NCBI GenBank assembly: GCA_030654395.1
Contig: JAURXM010000108.1
Location: forward strand, 1 to 64,000
Source of the DNA: Aquabacterium sp.
Lineage (GTDB): Bacteria; Pseudomonadota; Gammaproteobacteria; Burkholderiales; Burkholderiaceae_C
Direction of reading: 5' to 3'
Length of the DNA stretch: 64,000 nucleotides
Each line of letters opens with the position of its first letter. Positions within the stretch are counted from its first letter, which is position 1. The notes beneath the pieces are model-generated. The model had not been told where the DNA came from. It ran no database searches and saw nothing but the letters and a program-made list of their open reading frames with translations. Position numbers and translations under genes: made by a program. Below are positions 46,285 to 56,095 of the stretch, piece after piece.

Positions 46285-47089
46285 GCGCCAACGCGCCATG
46301 CTGCGCGAAATCGGCATCCCCGCCTTTTGGCCGGTTGAGGCTGCGCCTGTTGATCCTGCGGACACTGTGGATGCTGTTGTGCCGCCAGCACCTGTATCAG
46401 CCCCTGCGCCAGCACAAGCCCCCAAAGCGTCCACCAGCAAAACGGCCACGCCCACTGCCGTGGCTGAAGCCGTGCTGAACCCGCTGCCCGATGGGATCGA
46501 CACCATGGCTTGGCAACCCTTGCGCCAAGCGGTATCCAACTGCCAAGCCTGCGGCCTGTGTCACAGCCGCACGCAGCCCGTGTTTGGCGTGGGCCACGAG
46601 CAGGCCGATTGGATGTTTGTCGGTGAAGCGCCCGGCGAGCTGGAGGACACACAAGGCGAGCCCTTTGTAGACCATGCCGGGCAGATGCTGGACCGCATGC
46701 TGGAGGCCGTGGGCTTGATGCGCACTGAGGGCGAGCCCAGCCGCCGCGTCTTCATCACCAACGTGCTCAAGTGCCGCCCGCCCGCCAGCCGCAACCCGGT
46801 GGCTCAGGAGGTTGACCAGTGCACACCGTATCTGATGCGTCAAATTGCTTTGGTGCAGCCCAAAGTCATCGTGGCGATGGGGCGTTTTGCCGTCCAGGCC
46901 TTGCTCAAGTCAGCCGAGCCCATAGGCAAACTGCGTGGACAGGTGCACCACGTGGCTGGCGTACCTGTGGTCGTCACCTACCACCCCGCCTATTTGCTGC
47001 GCAGGCCCGTAGACAAAGCCTTGGCATGGGATGACCTGTGTTTGGCTCGCGAGATATTGGCCAAACCAGCGGTCGACTCATCGTCCTAA
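46271..47089 (+). CDS. Uracil-DNA glycosylase, Fe-S family 4 type
   Basis: A 272-residue DNA repair enzyme. A Pro/Ala-rich N-terminal extension (about 20-75) precedes the glycosylase domain. Iron-sulfur cysteines are visible in [10 protein letters not shown] and, later, KCRPP and QCTPY. The uracil-site motif is [16 protein letters not shown] and the C-terminal HPAYLL carries the conserved His. The GTG at 46271, with GAGGT just upstream, yields [11 protein letters not shown] as in relatives and overlaps rimI by 14 bp. An ATG at 46250 is the alternative. It ends 4 bp into the convergent CorA-type gene. Confidence 0.9.
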   Translation: MRWTERQRAMLREIGIPAFWPVEAAPVDPADTVDAVVPPAPVSAPAPAQAPKASTSKTATPTAVAEAVLNPLPDGIDTMAWQPLRQAVSNCQACGLCHSRTQPVFGVGHEQADWMFVGEAPGELEDTQGEPFVDHAGQMLDRMLEAVGLMRTEGEPSRRVFITNVLKCRPPASRNPVAQEVDQCTPYLMRQIALVQPKVIVAMGRFAVQALLKSAEPIGKLRGQVHHVAGVPVVVTYHPAYLLRRPVDKALAWDDLCLAREILAKPAVDSSS

Positions 47090-48240
47090 TCGCCCAAGAA
47101 CCGCTGGCGCCTGAACCACCAGAGTAAGCCGATGGCCACCAAGCCCATCAGCCCAAAAGCGAGCCACACGCCGATTGGTGAGTGGAGCAGGGGCAGCGCA
47201 TCAAAGTTCATGCCGAAGATGCCGGTGATCAGGTTCAGTGGCAAAAAGATGGCCGTCAGCACGGTCAAGGTGCGCATGATGCTGTTGGTGCGGCTGCCTT
47301 GCGCTGAAAAGTGCATCTGCACGGCGCTCTCGGCGGAGTTCTCTAGCCGCCGCACATGCCCCAGCACCCGCTCAATGTGCTCTTGCACATCGCGTGAGCG
47401 CACACGCAGCAACTCGCGCTCTCGTGCTTCGGCGGGCTCGGCTGGGACCGGCCACTCCTCCAACGCGTCAATCCACTCTTGCACGGCGCTGCGCTGGTCT
47501 TCGCAGACATCCTCCAGCAAGTGCAGCGTATTGCGTGAATCCAGCAGCGCTTGCCAGTTGGTGAACTGATTGCGGTTGCTGAGCAACTCTTGTTGCAGGT
47601 AGCCAAACTGTTTGGTCAAAAGTCGGCGCAGATCCAAGTAGCTGTCCACCATGTGGTTGACGATGCGCAGCATCAGGTCGGCCGAGCTGGTGGGCATGCG
47701 CGTGGTGCTGCCACGGCCTTCATGTTTGAACATGTGCGCGGTGTCGCCGTCCCCTTCGGCGTCATGTTCTGTGCTGCTTTTGGCTGGTGCCGGAGCCATC
47801 TGGCTGAGACGCGCCTCGAAAAAATCACGCACCGAGCAATCAGCCGGGTGCACCGTCAGCAGCACCTTGTCAAACATCGCAAAGCCGACCGGGCTGGTAT
47901 CAATCAAGGCCATGGCTTGGCGCGCGCTGGACGCCGTCCCCCGCTCATCATCAATAAACAGCCTTTGGGTGCCTTGCCCGGCAGCCAAGCGGCGAAACAC
48001 CATCAGGTCATACCAAGACGTGTAGTCGTACTGCGAGGGCAGTTGCGGGTTGAGCAAGTCAGACAGGTGCAGGTCCACCAAGGTGCCGCCAGCCAAGCGC
48101 TGCAGGTGCCGCTGCACGACGCTTTGCTGAACCTCGAAAACCCGCCTGCTTGACGTGACCCATAAAAAACCATGCGCAGGCAAGGCCGATGGCCATTCTG
48201 GTAACTCGGTGAAGCTGTCGTTGATCAGGAAAAAACGCAC
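47086..48240 (-). CDS. CorA-family divalent cation transporter (ZntB-like)
   Basis: A 384-residue inner-membrane protein. The long cytoplasmic N-terminal domain ends in two C-terminal transmembrane helices, the first followed by the signature G-M-N-F (TGIFGMNFDALP) that forms the pore entrance in CorA/ZntB proteins. Magnesium, cobalt or zinc is the likely substrate; the sequence alone does not decide. It starts with GTG, preceded by AAGGAG, 19 bp after the hemB stop, so it is probably co-transcribed with hemB. Confidence 0.88.
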   Translation of the reverse strand: MRFFLINDSFTELPEWPSALPAHGFLWVTSSRRVFEVQQSVVQRHLQRLAGGTLVDLHLSDLLNPQLPSQYDYTSWYDLMVFRRLAAGQGTQRLFIDDERGTASSARQAMALIDTSPVGFAMFDKVLLTVHPADCSVRDFFEARLSQMAPAPAKSSTEHDAEGDGDTAHMFKHEGRGSTTRMPTSSADLMLRIVNHMVDSYLDLRRLLTKQFGYLQQELLSNRNQFTNWQALLDSRNTLHLLEDVCEDQRSAVQEWIDALEEWPVPAEPAEARERELLRVRSRDVQEHIERVLGHVRRLENSAESAVQMHFSAQGSRTNSIMRTLTVLTAIFLPLNLITGIFGMNFDALPLLHSPIGVWLAFGLMGLVAIGLLWWFRRQRFLGD

Positions 48241-48259
48241 TCAGGCTCCTTGCTTGGCG

Positions 48260-49270
<1,011 letters not shown>

Positions 49271-49370
49271 TCAGCGTTAAAAATCTGTAAAGGAGTGCAA
49301 AGTCGGCAAAAAATGGGGCTTCGTGTCATTTTTTCGGACACGGCGTCAGAGGGCGGGCCCCTAACCCATC

Positions 49371-49376
49371 TATAAT
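49371..49376 (+). promoter_or_regulatory. Perfect TATAAT -10 box upstream of the terminated leader
   Basis: A consensus TATAAT in the hemB-hemJ gap. No good -35 hexamer is found at 16-19 bp spacing (the spacer region is GC-rich), so it would need an activator or another contact. A transcript from here would start near 49383 towards hemJ and meet the strong terminator at 49466-49496. Confidence 0.45.
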
Positions 49377-49382
49377 CGATCC

Positions 49383-49496
49383 TGAATGATACGCCGCAAG
49401 GCTTCATTCCCTGCTTTTCCTCCCTGAGCAGGTACCTTATCGTGATGACAGCGTTAAGGCTTGACAGCCCCGGCTCGCGCCGGGGCTCTTTTTTTT
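49383..49496 (+). ncRNA. Candidate small RNA or attenuated hemJ leader (~114 nt)
   Basis: Between the TATAAT and a strong intrinsic terminator lies a ~114-nt segment. It includes a small hairpin (CCTGCT with AGCAGG, about 49409-49432) and a 14-codon open frame, ATG at 49386 to TGA at 49427, reading MIRRKASFPAFPP, overlapping the hairpin. It could be a trans-acting sRNA or a transcription-attenuation leader controlling hemJ. I recognise no Rfam family. This accounts for most of the 287-bp gap 49265-49551. Confidence 0.4.
49466..49496 (+). terminator. Strong intrinsic terminator upstream of hemJ
   Basis: AGCCCCGGC (49466-49474), TCGC loop, GCCGGGGCT (49479-49487), then C and eight T. The 9-bp perfect GC-rich stem plus T-run is the clearest rho-independent terminator in the window. 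No gene ends before it on the plus strand (hemB is transcribed the other way), so it must end a short transcript or act as an attenuator 56 bp before hemJ. Confidence 0.9.
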
Positions 49497-49551
49497 GTGC
49501 AACACACCGCCGCCCGAGCGTGCAGGCGTGGCCGCTGTTCATAATCGCCCT

Positions 49552-49998
49552 ATGAGTCAAGCCTACCTCTGGGTCAAAGCCCTGCACATCATCTTCGTGG
49601 CCAGCTGGTTTGCGGGCCTCTTCTATTTGCCGCGTTTGTATGTCAATTTGGCGACTGTCCCTGCTGGTAGCCATGCTGAGCGTGAACGCCTGTTGATGAT
49701 GGCGCGCAAGCTGTATCGGTTTTGCAGCCTTTTGATGGTGCCAGCCTTGTTTTTTGGTTTGTTGCTTTGGCTCTATTTCGGGATAGGCAAGGGGCCGGGG
49801 CAAATCTGGCTGCACTTGAAGCTCTTGCTGGTCATTGGTGCCGTGGGATATCACCACGTGTGTCGTCAATTGTTGCGTGACTTTGAAGGGCTCCAAAACC
49901 GGCGCAGCCACCGCTGGTTTCGCGTTTTCAACGAAGTATCCGTCTTGCTGTTTGCTGCCATTGTTTGCCTGGTGGTGCTCAAGCCCACACTAGGCTGA
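49552..49998 (+). CDS. hemJ: HemJ-type protoporphyrinogen oxidase (CopD family)
   Basis: A 148-residue inner-membrane protein with four predicted helices. It starts MSQAYLWVKALHIIFVASWFAG, whose His in KALHIIF is a conserved HemJ heme ligand, and contains LHLKLLLVIGAVGYHH in the third helix. HemJ oxidises protoporphyrinogen IX to protoporphyrin IX. The location opposite hemB, another heme gene, supports HemJ over an unrelated CopD-like protein. The vanZ-like gene follows 8 bp later. Confidence 0.88.
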   Translation: MSQAYLWVKALHIIFVASWFAGLFYLPRLYVNLATVPAGSHAERERLLMMARKLYRFCSLLMVPALFFGLLLWLYFGIGKGPGQIWLHLKLLLVIGAVGYHHVCRQLLRDFEGLQNRRSHRWFRVFNEVSVLLFAAIVCLVVLKPTLG

Positions 49999-50006
49999 CC
50001 GGCCTC

Positions 50007-51155
50007 ATGTCGCTGCACAGAAGCTCAGCTTGGCCTTTGACGTGGGTTGCTGTTGCGCTCGTCACCTACGCCACCTTGCATCCGTGGGTTGGTTGGCAAT
50101 GGCCCGGTGAACACGTCTTCACCTGGGTGCTGCCCAAGTTGTCACACGAGTGGGTCAATGACCTGGTCGCCAACATCTTGGGCTACCTGCCGCTGGGTTT
50201 GATCCTCTGTGTGGCGCACTTGCGCAGCGGGCGAGGCCCATTTGTAGCAGCATCACTGACTGTATTGTTTGGCTCGGCCATGTCCTACAGCCTTGAGTTG
50301 ACGCAATTCATGCTGCCGTTCCGTGTGCCGTCCATCACCGATTGGGTGCTCAACACGCTGGGCACCGCTTGGGGGGCGCTGGGCGCGGTGACCATCCATG
50401 CTTTGGGCATTGTTGATGCGTGGCACCGCTTGCGGGCGCGGTGGTTCATCACGCAAGCAGGGCATGGCTTGGCCTTGTTGTGGCTCTGGCCCTTGGGTTT
50501 GCTGTTCCCTCCGCCTTTGCCCTTGGGTGAGGGGCAGTTGCTGCCCCATGTGCGCATTGTGTTGATGGAGTTGACGGCGGGCACGCCGTTTCAGCCTTGG
50601 GTGCTACCAGCCGATCCTTTGACTTTGTGGGCCTCCGTCCACGCGACTGTGGTGGCATCGGACTGGCTGCCCGTGGTGGAGGCCTTGACCACCGCAGCCG
50701 GTTTACTTGCGCCGATGTGTGTGGCCTGTGCCGTCACACGCCCTAGAACACTGCGCCTGATCCTGATGTCATCGATGGTGATGCTGTCGGTGGCTGTGAC
50801 CGCATTCGCAACCGCCTTGAACTTTGGCCCCACTCACGCACTGACCTGGGTCACGCTGCCAGCCAGTGTGGGGCTGCTCGTTGGGGCGCTAGGGGGCGCT
50901 TTGTTGGTGGGGCGTGCGCGCACAACCTGTGCGGTGCTCGGTGTGTTGGTGGTGTCCTTGCTTGTGGTTTTGATTCACCTCGCCCCAGCAGACCCCTACT
51001 ACGCCCAGACCTTGCAGGCTTGGGAGCATGGCCGTTTCATTCGGTTTCACGGTTTGTCCCGTTGGATGGGCATCTTGTGGCCCTATGCTGCACTGGTTTG
51101 GCTGATCGGTCGGGCGCTGGGCCGCGACGCCCACCTTCACGAGTCGGCGACTTGA
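50007..51155 (+). CDS. VanZ-family membrane protein
   Basis: A 382-residue polytopic membrane protein with about nine hydrophobic segments. The N-terminal third matches VanZ-like proteins (ATLHPWVGW, NILGYLPLG, SYSLELTQFMLPFRVPSITDW), where the ELTQ...R.PSITDWVLNTLG block is diagnostic. The C-terminal two thirds add further helices. VanZ relatives affect teicoplanin resistance in enterococci; the role in Proteobacteria is unknown. The ATG at 50007 lies 8 bp after hemJ. Confidence 0.82.
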   Translation: MSLHRSSAWPLTWVAVALVTYATLHPWVGWQWPGEHVFTWVLPKLSHEWVNDLVANILGYLPLGLILCVAHLRSGRGPFVAASLTVLFGSAMSYSLELTQFMLPFRVPSITDWVLNTLGTAWGALGAVTIHALGIVDAWHRLRARWFITQAGHGLALLWLWPLGLLFPPPLPLGEGQLLPHVRIVLMELTAGTPFQPWVLPADPLTLWASVHATVVASDWLPVVEALTTAAGLLAPMCVACAVTRPRTLRLILMSSMVMLSVAVTAFATALNFGPTHALTWVTLPASVGLLVGALGGALLVGRARTTCAVLGVLVVSLLVVLIHLAPADPYYAQTLQAWEHGRFIRFHGLSRWMGILWPYAALVWLIGRALGRDAHLHESAT

Positions 51156-51172
51156 GCGCCTAAAATGCCCCC

Positions 51173-51499
51173 ATGAGTTATTACCAGCGACACATCTTTT
51201 TTTGCCTCAACCAGCGCATCAGCGGCGAGTCCTCCTGTGGCGACCACGGTGCCAAAGCAGGGTTTGACCACTGCAAAGCCCGCGTATCGGCTGCAGGGCT
51301 CAATGGCGCTGGACAAGTGCGAGTCAACAAAGCAGGGTGCCTAGACCGTTGCTCAGGGGGCCCGGTGGCCGTTGTCTACCCTGAGGGCACTTGGTACACC
51401 TTTGTGGACAATGCCGACATCGACGAAATCGTTGACCGCCACCTGATCAAAGGCGAGGTGGTTGACCGCTTGGTCTTGCCCGCTGACGTGGGCCGCTGA
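51173..51499 (+). CDS. Small thioredoxin-like [2Fe-2S] ferredoxin
   Basis: A 108-residue protein with cysteines at 11, 22, 34, 56 and 60 (IFFCLNQ, SCGDHG, GCLDRCSGGPV, the last pair being Cx3C). This is the thioredoxin-like [2Fe-2S] ferredoxin pattern, related to the NuoE C-terminus and Azotobacter FeSII. It probably serves as an electron carrier or redox protector. The gene is 17 bp after vanZ-like and 9 bp before the serine hydrolase, so the four genes from hemJ may form one operon. Confidence 0.85.
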   Translation: MSYYQRHIFFCLNQRISGESSCGDHGAKAGFDHCKARVSAAGLNGAGQVRVNKAGCLDRCSGGPVAVVYPEGTWYTFVDNADIDEIVDRHLIKGEVVDRLVLPADVGR

Positions 51500-51508
51500 A
51501 CGCAACGC

Positions 51509-52168
51509 ATGCTCGGACGACCTGATTCCCAAACCATCGCTGGCCCAGCCGGGTTGATCGAAGTGGTGGTTGATGAACCTGCCGCAGCGCCAATCGGTTT
51601 GGCTGTGCTCGCGCACCCGCACCCCTTGATGGGCGGCACGATGGACAACAAGGTGGTTCACACCTTGGCCCGCGCCTTTGTGCTGGCCGGGTGGCGGGCG
51701 GTGCGATTTAACTTTCGCGGCGTAGGGCGGTCTGAGTCAGCGTGGGATGAGGGCCAGGGTGAAACGGCGGACATGCTCGCCGTGCTGGCGCACCATCACG
51801 CTGATCCGGCTGTCCGCGTATTGCCTGTGGCGCTGGCTGGGTTCTCCTTTGGGGGATTCATTGCGGCTCAGGCTCATGCTCAGTTGGTGCAGGCTGCAGC
51901 CGATCAGTCCGCGCTCACCGTGCCATCCCAGTTGGTGCTCATCAGCCCGGCGACCTCTCGTTTTGATGTGCCGACCGTGCCCGCCCATACCTTGGTGGTT
52001 GAGGGTGAGCAGGACGACGTCGTGCCCCTGTCCAGTATTTTGGATTGGGCTCGCCCTCAGCACCTGCCTGTGACGGTTGTACCCGGAGCTGGCCATTTTT
52101 ATCACGGCCAATTGGCCCCGCTGCGCGAGATTGTGCTGCGCCATTTGCGGGCGGCCCGTTTGAACTGA
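51509..52168 (+). CDS. Alpha/beta hydrolase, dienelactone hydrolase-like
   Basis: A 219-residue single-domain hydrolase with LAHPHPLMGGTMDNKVV, FNFRGVGRSE, the nucleophile elbow GFSFGG, and a C-terminal Asp/His pair in EQDDVVPL and GAGHFYHG. This sequence type is widespread in Proteobacteria as an uncharacterised COG2945 hydrolase. No signal peptide is visible. It starts 9 bp after the ferredoxin gene. Confidence 0.85.
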   Translation: MLGRPDSQTIAGPAGLIEVVVDEPAAAPIGLAVLAHPHPLMGGTMDNKVVHTLARAFVLAGWRAVRFNFRGVGRSESAWDEGQGETADMLAVLAHHHADPAVRVLPVALAGFSFGGFIAAQAHAQLVQAAADQSALTVPSQLVLISPATSRFDVPTVPAHTLVVEGEQDDVVPLSSILDWARPQHLPVTVVPGAGHFYHGQLAPLREIVLRHLRAARLN

Positions 52169-52237
52169 TTCGACGAGGCCGGCCCTTTTCTGCTGGCAGG
52201 CCTTGCATTCCTTGACTTCTCCTTCCATATTGCACGC

Positions 52238-53461
52238 ATGATTCATTTACTTTCTCGCCGCACTGCGGCTTCCGTCTTGGCTGCGGCCGCTTGTAGCTTG
52301 GCTTTGTCCGGGCTGAACGTGGCCAAAGCGCAAACTCAAACCACCTCGGCGCTGTTCGTTGAGCCGTCGGCCGCCATGCCGCAGCCGCCTGAAGTCGCCG
52401 CCCGCGCCTTCATCTTGCAAGACCTCAGCAGCAAGCAGACTTTGGCTGCACGCAACGCTGATCAGCCGGTTGAGCCTGCGTCGCTGACCAAACTGATGAC
52501 GGCCTACTTGGTGTTCCAAGCCCTGCAAAGTGGCAAACTCAGCCTGACCCAAGATTTACCTGTGTCCGAGCGCGCTTGGCGCACAGGCATGACCGGCGCC
52601 TCACGCTCGTTCATCAACATCAACAGCCGGGTCAAAGTCGACGACCTGATCAAAGGCATGATCGTTCAAAGCGGCAATGACGCGACTGTGGCGCTGGCTG
52701 AGGGCGTGGGCGGCACCGTAGAGGTGTTCGTTGAAATGATGAACCGCCAAGCGCAGGCGTTTGGCCTCAAAACCACGCGCTTTGCCAACCCAGAAGGCCT
52801 GACCGCCGCAGGGCATGTCAGCACGGCACGCGAACTCTCGTTCATTGCCACCAAGCTGATCACTGATTTCCCCAACTCGTTGCCCTACTACTCCATGAAG
52901 GAGTTCACCTTCAACGGCATCAAGCAGGGTAACCGCAACTTGCTGTTGTTCCGGGATCCAACCGTGGACGGCTTGAAAACCGGCTACACCGATGCGGCTG
53001 GTTACTGCTTGATTGCCACGTCCCGCAGGCCCACGCAAGGTGGTGACCGCCGTTTGTTGAGTGTGGTGGTCGGCACGGCCTCACCCGAAGCCCGCGCCAA
53101 CGAGAGCCAAAAATTGCTCAACTGGGGCCACAGCGCCTTTGATGTCGTCAAGATTTTTGACGCCAACCAAGCGATGACAACCGCTCAGGTATGGAAAGGC
53201 CAGTCGCCTACCGTGCGCTTGGGCCGCACCAGCCCCGTCGTTGTCGTCGTGGCGCGCGGGCAAGCCGGCGCCATTAAAACCAACATCACACGAAACGATC
53301 CGCTGGTCGCGCCGTTGACGCAGGGCCAGACTGTGGGCTCGCTGGTGGTGACGGTGGGCGCGCAGCCTTGGCAGACTTTGCCCTTGCAGGCGCTTGACGC
53401 GGTGCCCAGTGCCGGTTGGTTGGGGCGCATGTGGGATGCCATCCGCCTTGCGGTGAAGTAA
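52238..53461 (+). CDS. dacC: D-alanyl-D-alanine carboxypeptidase, PBP5/6 family
   Basis: A 407-residue low-molecular-weight PBP that removes the terminal D-Ala from peptidoglycan pentapeptides. Signal peptide ~1-31. Catalytic motifs: S-L-T-K (EPASLTKLMTAY), S-G-N (MIVQSGNDATVAL) and K-T-G (DGLKTGYTDAAGYC). A PBP5-type C-terminal beta domain and an amphipathic C-terminal anchor (LGRMWDAIRLAVK) follow. It is located before ybeD, as in many Betaproteobacteria. dacA would be an equally valid symbol. Confidence 0.93.
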   Translation: MIHLLSRRTAASVLAAAACSLALSGLNVAKAQTQTTSALFVEPSAAMPQPPEVAARAFILQDLSSKQTLAARNADQPVEPASLTKLMTAYLVFQALQSGKLSLTQDLPVSERAWRTGMTGASRSFININSRVKVDDLIKGMIVQSGNDATVALAEGVGGTVEVFVEMMNRQAQAFGLKTTRFANPEGLTAAGHVSTARELSFIATKLITDFPNSLPYYSMKEFTFNGIKQGNRNLLLFRDPTVDGLKTGYTDAAGYCLIATSRRPTQGGDRRLLSVVVGTASPEARANESQKLLNWGHSAFDVVKIFDANQAMTTAQVWKGQSPTVRLGRTSPVVVVVARGQAGAIKTNITRNDPLVAPLTQGQTVGSLVVTVGAQPWQTLPLQALDAVPSAGWLGRMWDAIRLAVK

Positions 53462-53473
53462 AAGGGTGTTTTG

Positions 53474-53776
53474 ATGACCACGTCTGATCACACCCCGGTT
53501 AACTCGACGATCCCGCCAGAGCAGTCGCTCATCGAATACCCGTGTGACTTCCCCATCAAGGTGATGGGTTTGCACCACGAGACTTTCATCGACGCGGTGG
53601 TGGCCATTGTGGTGGTGCATGCGCCAGAGTTCGATGCCACTTTGATCGTGCAGCGCCCCAGCAGCACAGGCAAATACCTCGGCCTGACTGTCACGGTCAC
53701 CGTCACCAGCCGCGAGCAGCTGGACAACATCTACCGTGGCTTGACCAGCCACCCGCTGGTTAAGTACGTTTTGTAG
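53474..53776 (+). CDS. ybeD: YbeD/DUF493 family protein
   Basis: A 100-residue cytosolic protein with the DUF493 ferredoxin-like fold: EYPCDFPIKVMGLHHETFIDAV, then RPSSTGKYLGLTVTVTVTSREQLD and a short C-terminal YRGLTSHPLVKYVL. The E. coli protein is often called a lipoate regulatory protein, though its role is unclear. In many genomes ybeD precedes lipB and lipA; here yajC follows instead. The ATG at 53474 is preferred over the TTG at 53471. Confidence 0.9.
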   Translation: MTTSDHTPVNSTIPPEQSLIEYPCDFPIKVMGLHHETFIDAVVAIVVVHAPEFDATLIVQRPSSTGKYLGLTVTVTVTSREQLDNIYRGLTSHPLVKYVL

Positions 53777-53842
53777 CCCTGCTAAATAGGGTCACGTCAG
53801 CCGCATACAATCGACCGGTTTTGGTCGTTGAAGGAATCTCAC

Positions 53843-54166
53843 GTGTTTATATCTGAAGCTTTTGCCCAAACTGCGGCACCCGCTGCCGGCGCCGCCGGTG
53901 GTTTGATGAGCATGCTGCCTTTGGTGCTCATGTTTGTGGTCTTGTACTTTGTCATGATCCGCCCGCAAATGAAGCGGCAAAAAGAAACCAAGGCCATGCT
54001 GGACGCGCTCGCCAAGGGCGACGAAGTGGTGACCCAAGGTGGCGTGATCGGCAAAGTCACCAAGTTGGGCGACACCTTTGTCAGCGTGGAAGTGGCCAAC
54101 GGCGTCGAGTTGCAACTGCAGCGCGTCGCCATTGTGCAAGTGCTGCCCAAGGGCTCTTACAAGTAA
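53843..54166 (+). CDS. yajC: Sec translocase accessory subunit YajC
   Basis: A 107-residue inner-membrane protein with one transmembrane segment (about 24-42, MLPLVLMFVVLYFVMIRPQ) followed by the cytoplasmic K-x-x-D-EVVTQGGVIGKV motif that defines YajC. It works with SecDF. The GTG at 53843 has AAGGAA upstream and starts M-F-I-S-E-A, normal for betaproteobacterial YajC. It is the first gene of yajC-secD-secF. Confidence 0.94.
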   Translation: MFISEAFAQTAAPAAGAAGGLMSMLPLVLMFVVLYFVMIRPQMKRQKETKAMLDALAKGDEVVTQGGVIGKVTKLGDTFVSVEVANGVELQLQRVAIVQVLPKGSYK

Positions 54167-54217
54167 AAACCGAGTGATGCCGATGACCGGCATCACCATT
54201 GCGTTGTCGAGGACCTC

Positions 54218-56080
54218 ATGAACCGCTACTCTTGGTGGAAGAACCTGATCATTGGCGTGGCCTTGGTGGTCGGCTTGATCTACACCCTGCCCAACTTCTT
54301 TGGTGAAGCACCGGCTGTGCAGATTTCCAGTGGCAAAGCCACGGTCAAGCTCAATGCCGATGCGGTGGCCAAGGTAGAGGCCATGCTCAAGAGCGGCGGC
54401 ATCAAGGCCGATTTCGTTGAGTTCGATGGCAACTCCGTGCGGGCCCGTTTCAAGGATACCGACACGCAACTCAAGGCTCGAGACACGATTGCGCAGGCGT
54501 TCAACCCCGATCCTGCTGACCCCCATTACATCGTGGCACTCAATTTGGTGGCCCGTTCACCGCAGTGGCTGCGTAGCCTGCACGCCAACCCCATGTTCTT
54601 GGGCTTGGACTTGCGTGGGGGCGTGCACTTTTTGATGCAGGTCGACATGAAGGCCGCGTTGACCCAAAAAACAGAAAGCCTCAGCGGCGATATCCGCACG
54701 CTGTTGCGCGACAAGGACATCCGTCACAGTGGTGTGCGCAGAGATGATCAAACCATCACCGTGCGTTTTCGGGATGCCGCAACCAGCAAGGCCGCGCGTA
54801 CCGTGTTGCAAGATGGCGTTGGTGACTTGGTATGGACAGACGGGACGGACGCCAGCACGGGTGACGTGACTCTGATCGGTGCTCTGACGCCTAAGTCGGC
54901 CAGCAGCATCCAAGAGCAGGCTGTCAAACAAAACATCACCACCTTGCACAATCGCATCAATGAGTTGGGCGTGTCCGAGCCCGTGATCCAGCAACAAGGG
55001 CTGGACCGAGTGGTGGTCCAACTGCCTGGCGTACAAGACACGGCCAAGGCCAAGGACATCATTGGCCGCACAGCCACCCTAGAGGTGCGCATGGTGGACG
55101 ACAGCACCGAGGCGCAAGCTGCGCTGACCGGCGCGGGCATCGTGCCTTTTGGCACAGAGCGCTACTTGGATCGCGATGGCCAGCCCATCATCGTCAAGCG
55201 TCAAGTGGTACTGACGGGTGACAACCTGACGGACGCACAACCCGGCTTTGACGAGAACCAAGAAGCCGCGGTGCACCTGACGCTGGATGCACGCGGGGCC
55301 CGTATCTTCCGTGACGTGACCCGCGAGAGTGTCGGCAAACGCATGGCCATCTTGCTGTTTGAAAAAGGCAAAGGCGAAGTCGTGACCGCCCCTGTGATCC
55401 GAGGTGAAATCAGCGGTGGGCGCGTCCAGATTTCTGGGCACATGAGCAGCGCGGAAGCCGCTGATACCTCCTTGCTGCTGCGCGCTGGCTCACTGGCTGC
55501 GCCTATGGAAATCATCGAAGAGCGCACCGTGGGCCCTAGCTTGGGTGCGGAGAACATCGCTCAGGGCTTTAACAGCCTGATTTATGGTTTTGTGGCCGTC
55601 GCTGTGTTCATGATCGTGTACTACAGGCTGTTTGGTGTGTTCTCCACCGTCGCCTTGGCGGTCAATTTGTTGCTTCTGGTCGCCTTGTTGTCGATGTTAC
55701 AGGCCACATTGACGCTGCCCGGTATCGCCGCCATTGCGTTGGCGCTGGGCATGGCCATTGACTCCAATGTGTTGATCAATGAGCGAGTGCGTGAAGAGCT
55801 GCGCAACGGCTCGGCACCCCAAACGGCCATTGCCGTTGGTTACGAGTCTGCGTGGGCCACGATTTTGGACTCCAACGTCACCACCTTGATCGCCGGCATG
55901 GCCTTGCTGGCCTTTGGGTCCGGCCCTGTCAAGGGCTTTGCCGTGGTGCATTGCTTGGGCATCTTGACGTCGATGTTTTCAGCCGTGTTCTTCTCGCGTG
56001 GTTTGGTCAATCTTTGGTATGGCGGCAAGAAAAAGCTCAAAAACGTGTCCATTGGACAGGTCTGGAAAGCCGAAGGATAA
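54218..56080 (+). CDS. secD: Protein translocase subunit SecD
   Basis: A 620-residue inner-membrane RND-type protein that, with SecF, uses the proton gradient to pull proteins through SecYEG. One N-terminal helix (about 8-25), the D1 motif LGLDLRGGVHFLMQVD, the periplasmic P1 domain, then five C-terminal helices including GMAIDSNVLINERVREEL with the conserved Asp. It follows yajC and is 15 bp before secF. Confidence 0.96.
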   Translation: MNRYSWWKNLIIGVALVVGLIYTLPNFFGEAPAVQISSGKATVKLNADAVAKVEAMLKSGGIKADFVEFDGNSVRARFKDTDTQLKARDTIAQAFNPDPADPHYIVALNLVARSPQWLRSLHANPMFLGLDLRGGVHFLMQVDMKAALTQKTESLSGDIRTLLRDKDIRHSGVRRDDQTITVRFRDAATSKAARTVLQDGVGDLVWTDGTDASTGDVTLIGALTPKSASSIQEQAVKQNITTLHNRINELGVSEPVIQQQGLDRVVVQLPGVQDTAKAKDIIGRTATLEVRMVDDSTEAQAALTGAGIVPFGTERYLDRDGQPIIVKRQVVLTGDNLTDAQPGFDENQEAAVHLTLDARGARIFRDVTRESVGKRMAILLFEKGKGEVVTAPVIRGEISGGRVQISGHMSSAEAADTSLLLRAGSLAAPMEIIEERTVGPSLGAENIAQGFNSLIYGFVAVAVFMIVYYRLFGVFSTVALAVNLLLLVALLSMLQATLTLPGIAAIALALGMAIDSNVLINERVREELRNGSAPQTAIAVGYESAWATILDSNVTTLIAGMALLAFGSGPVKGFAVVHCLGILTSMFSAVFFSRGLVNLWYGGKKKLKNVSIGQVWKAEG

Positions 56081-56095
56081 GAGGAGCACACAATC

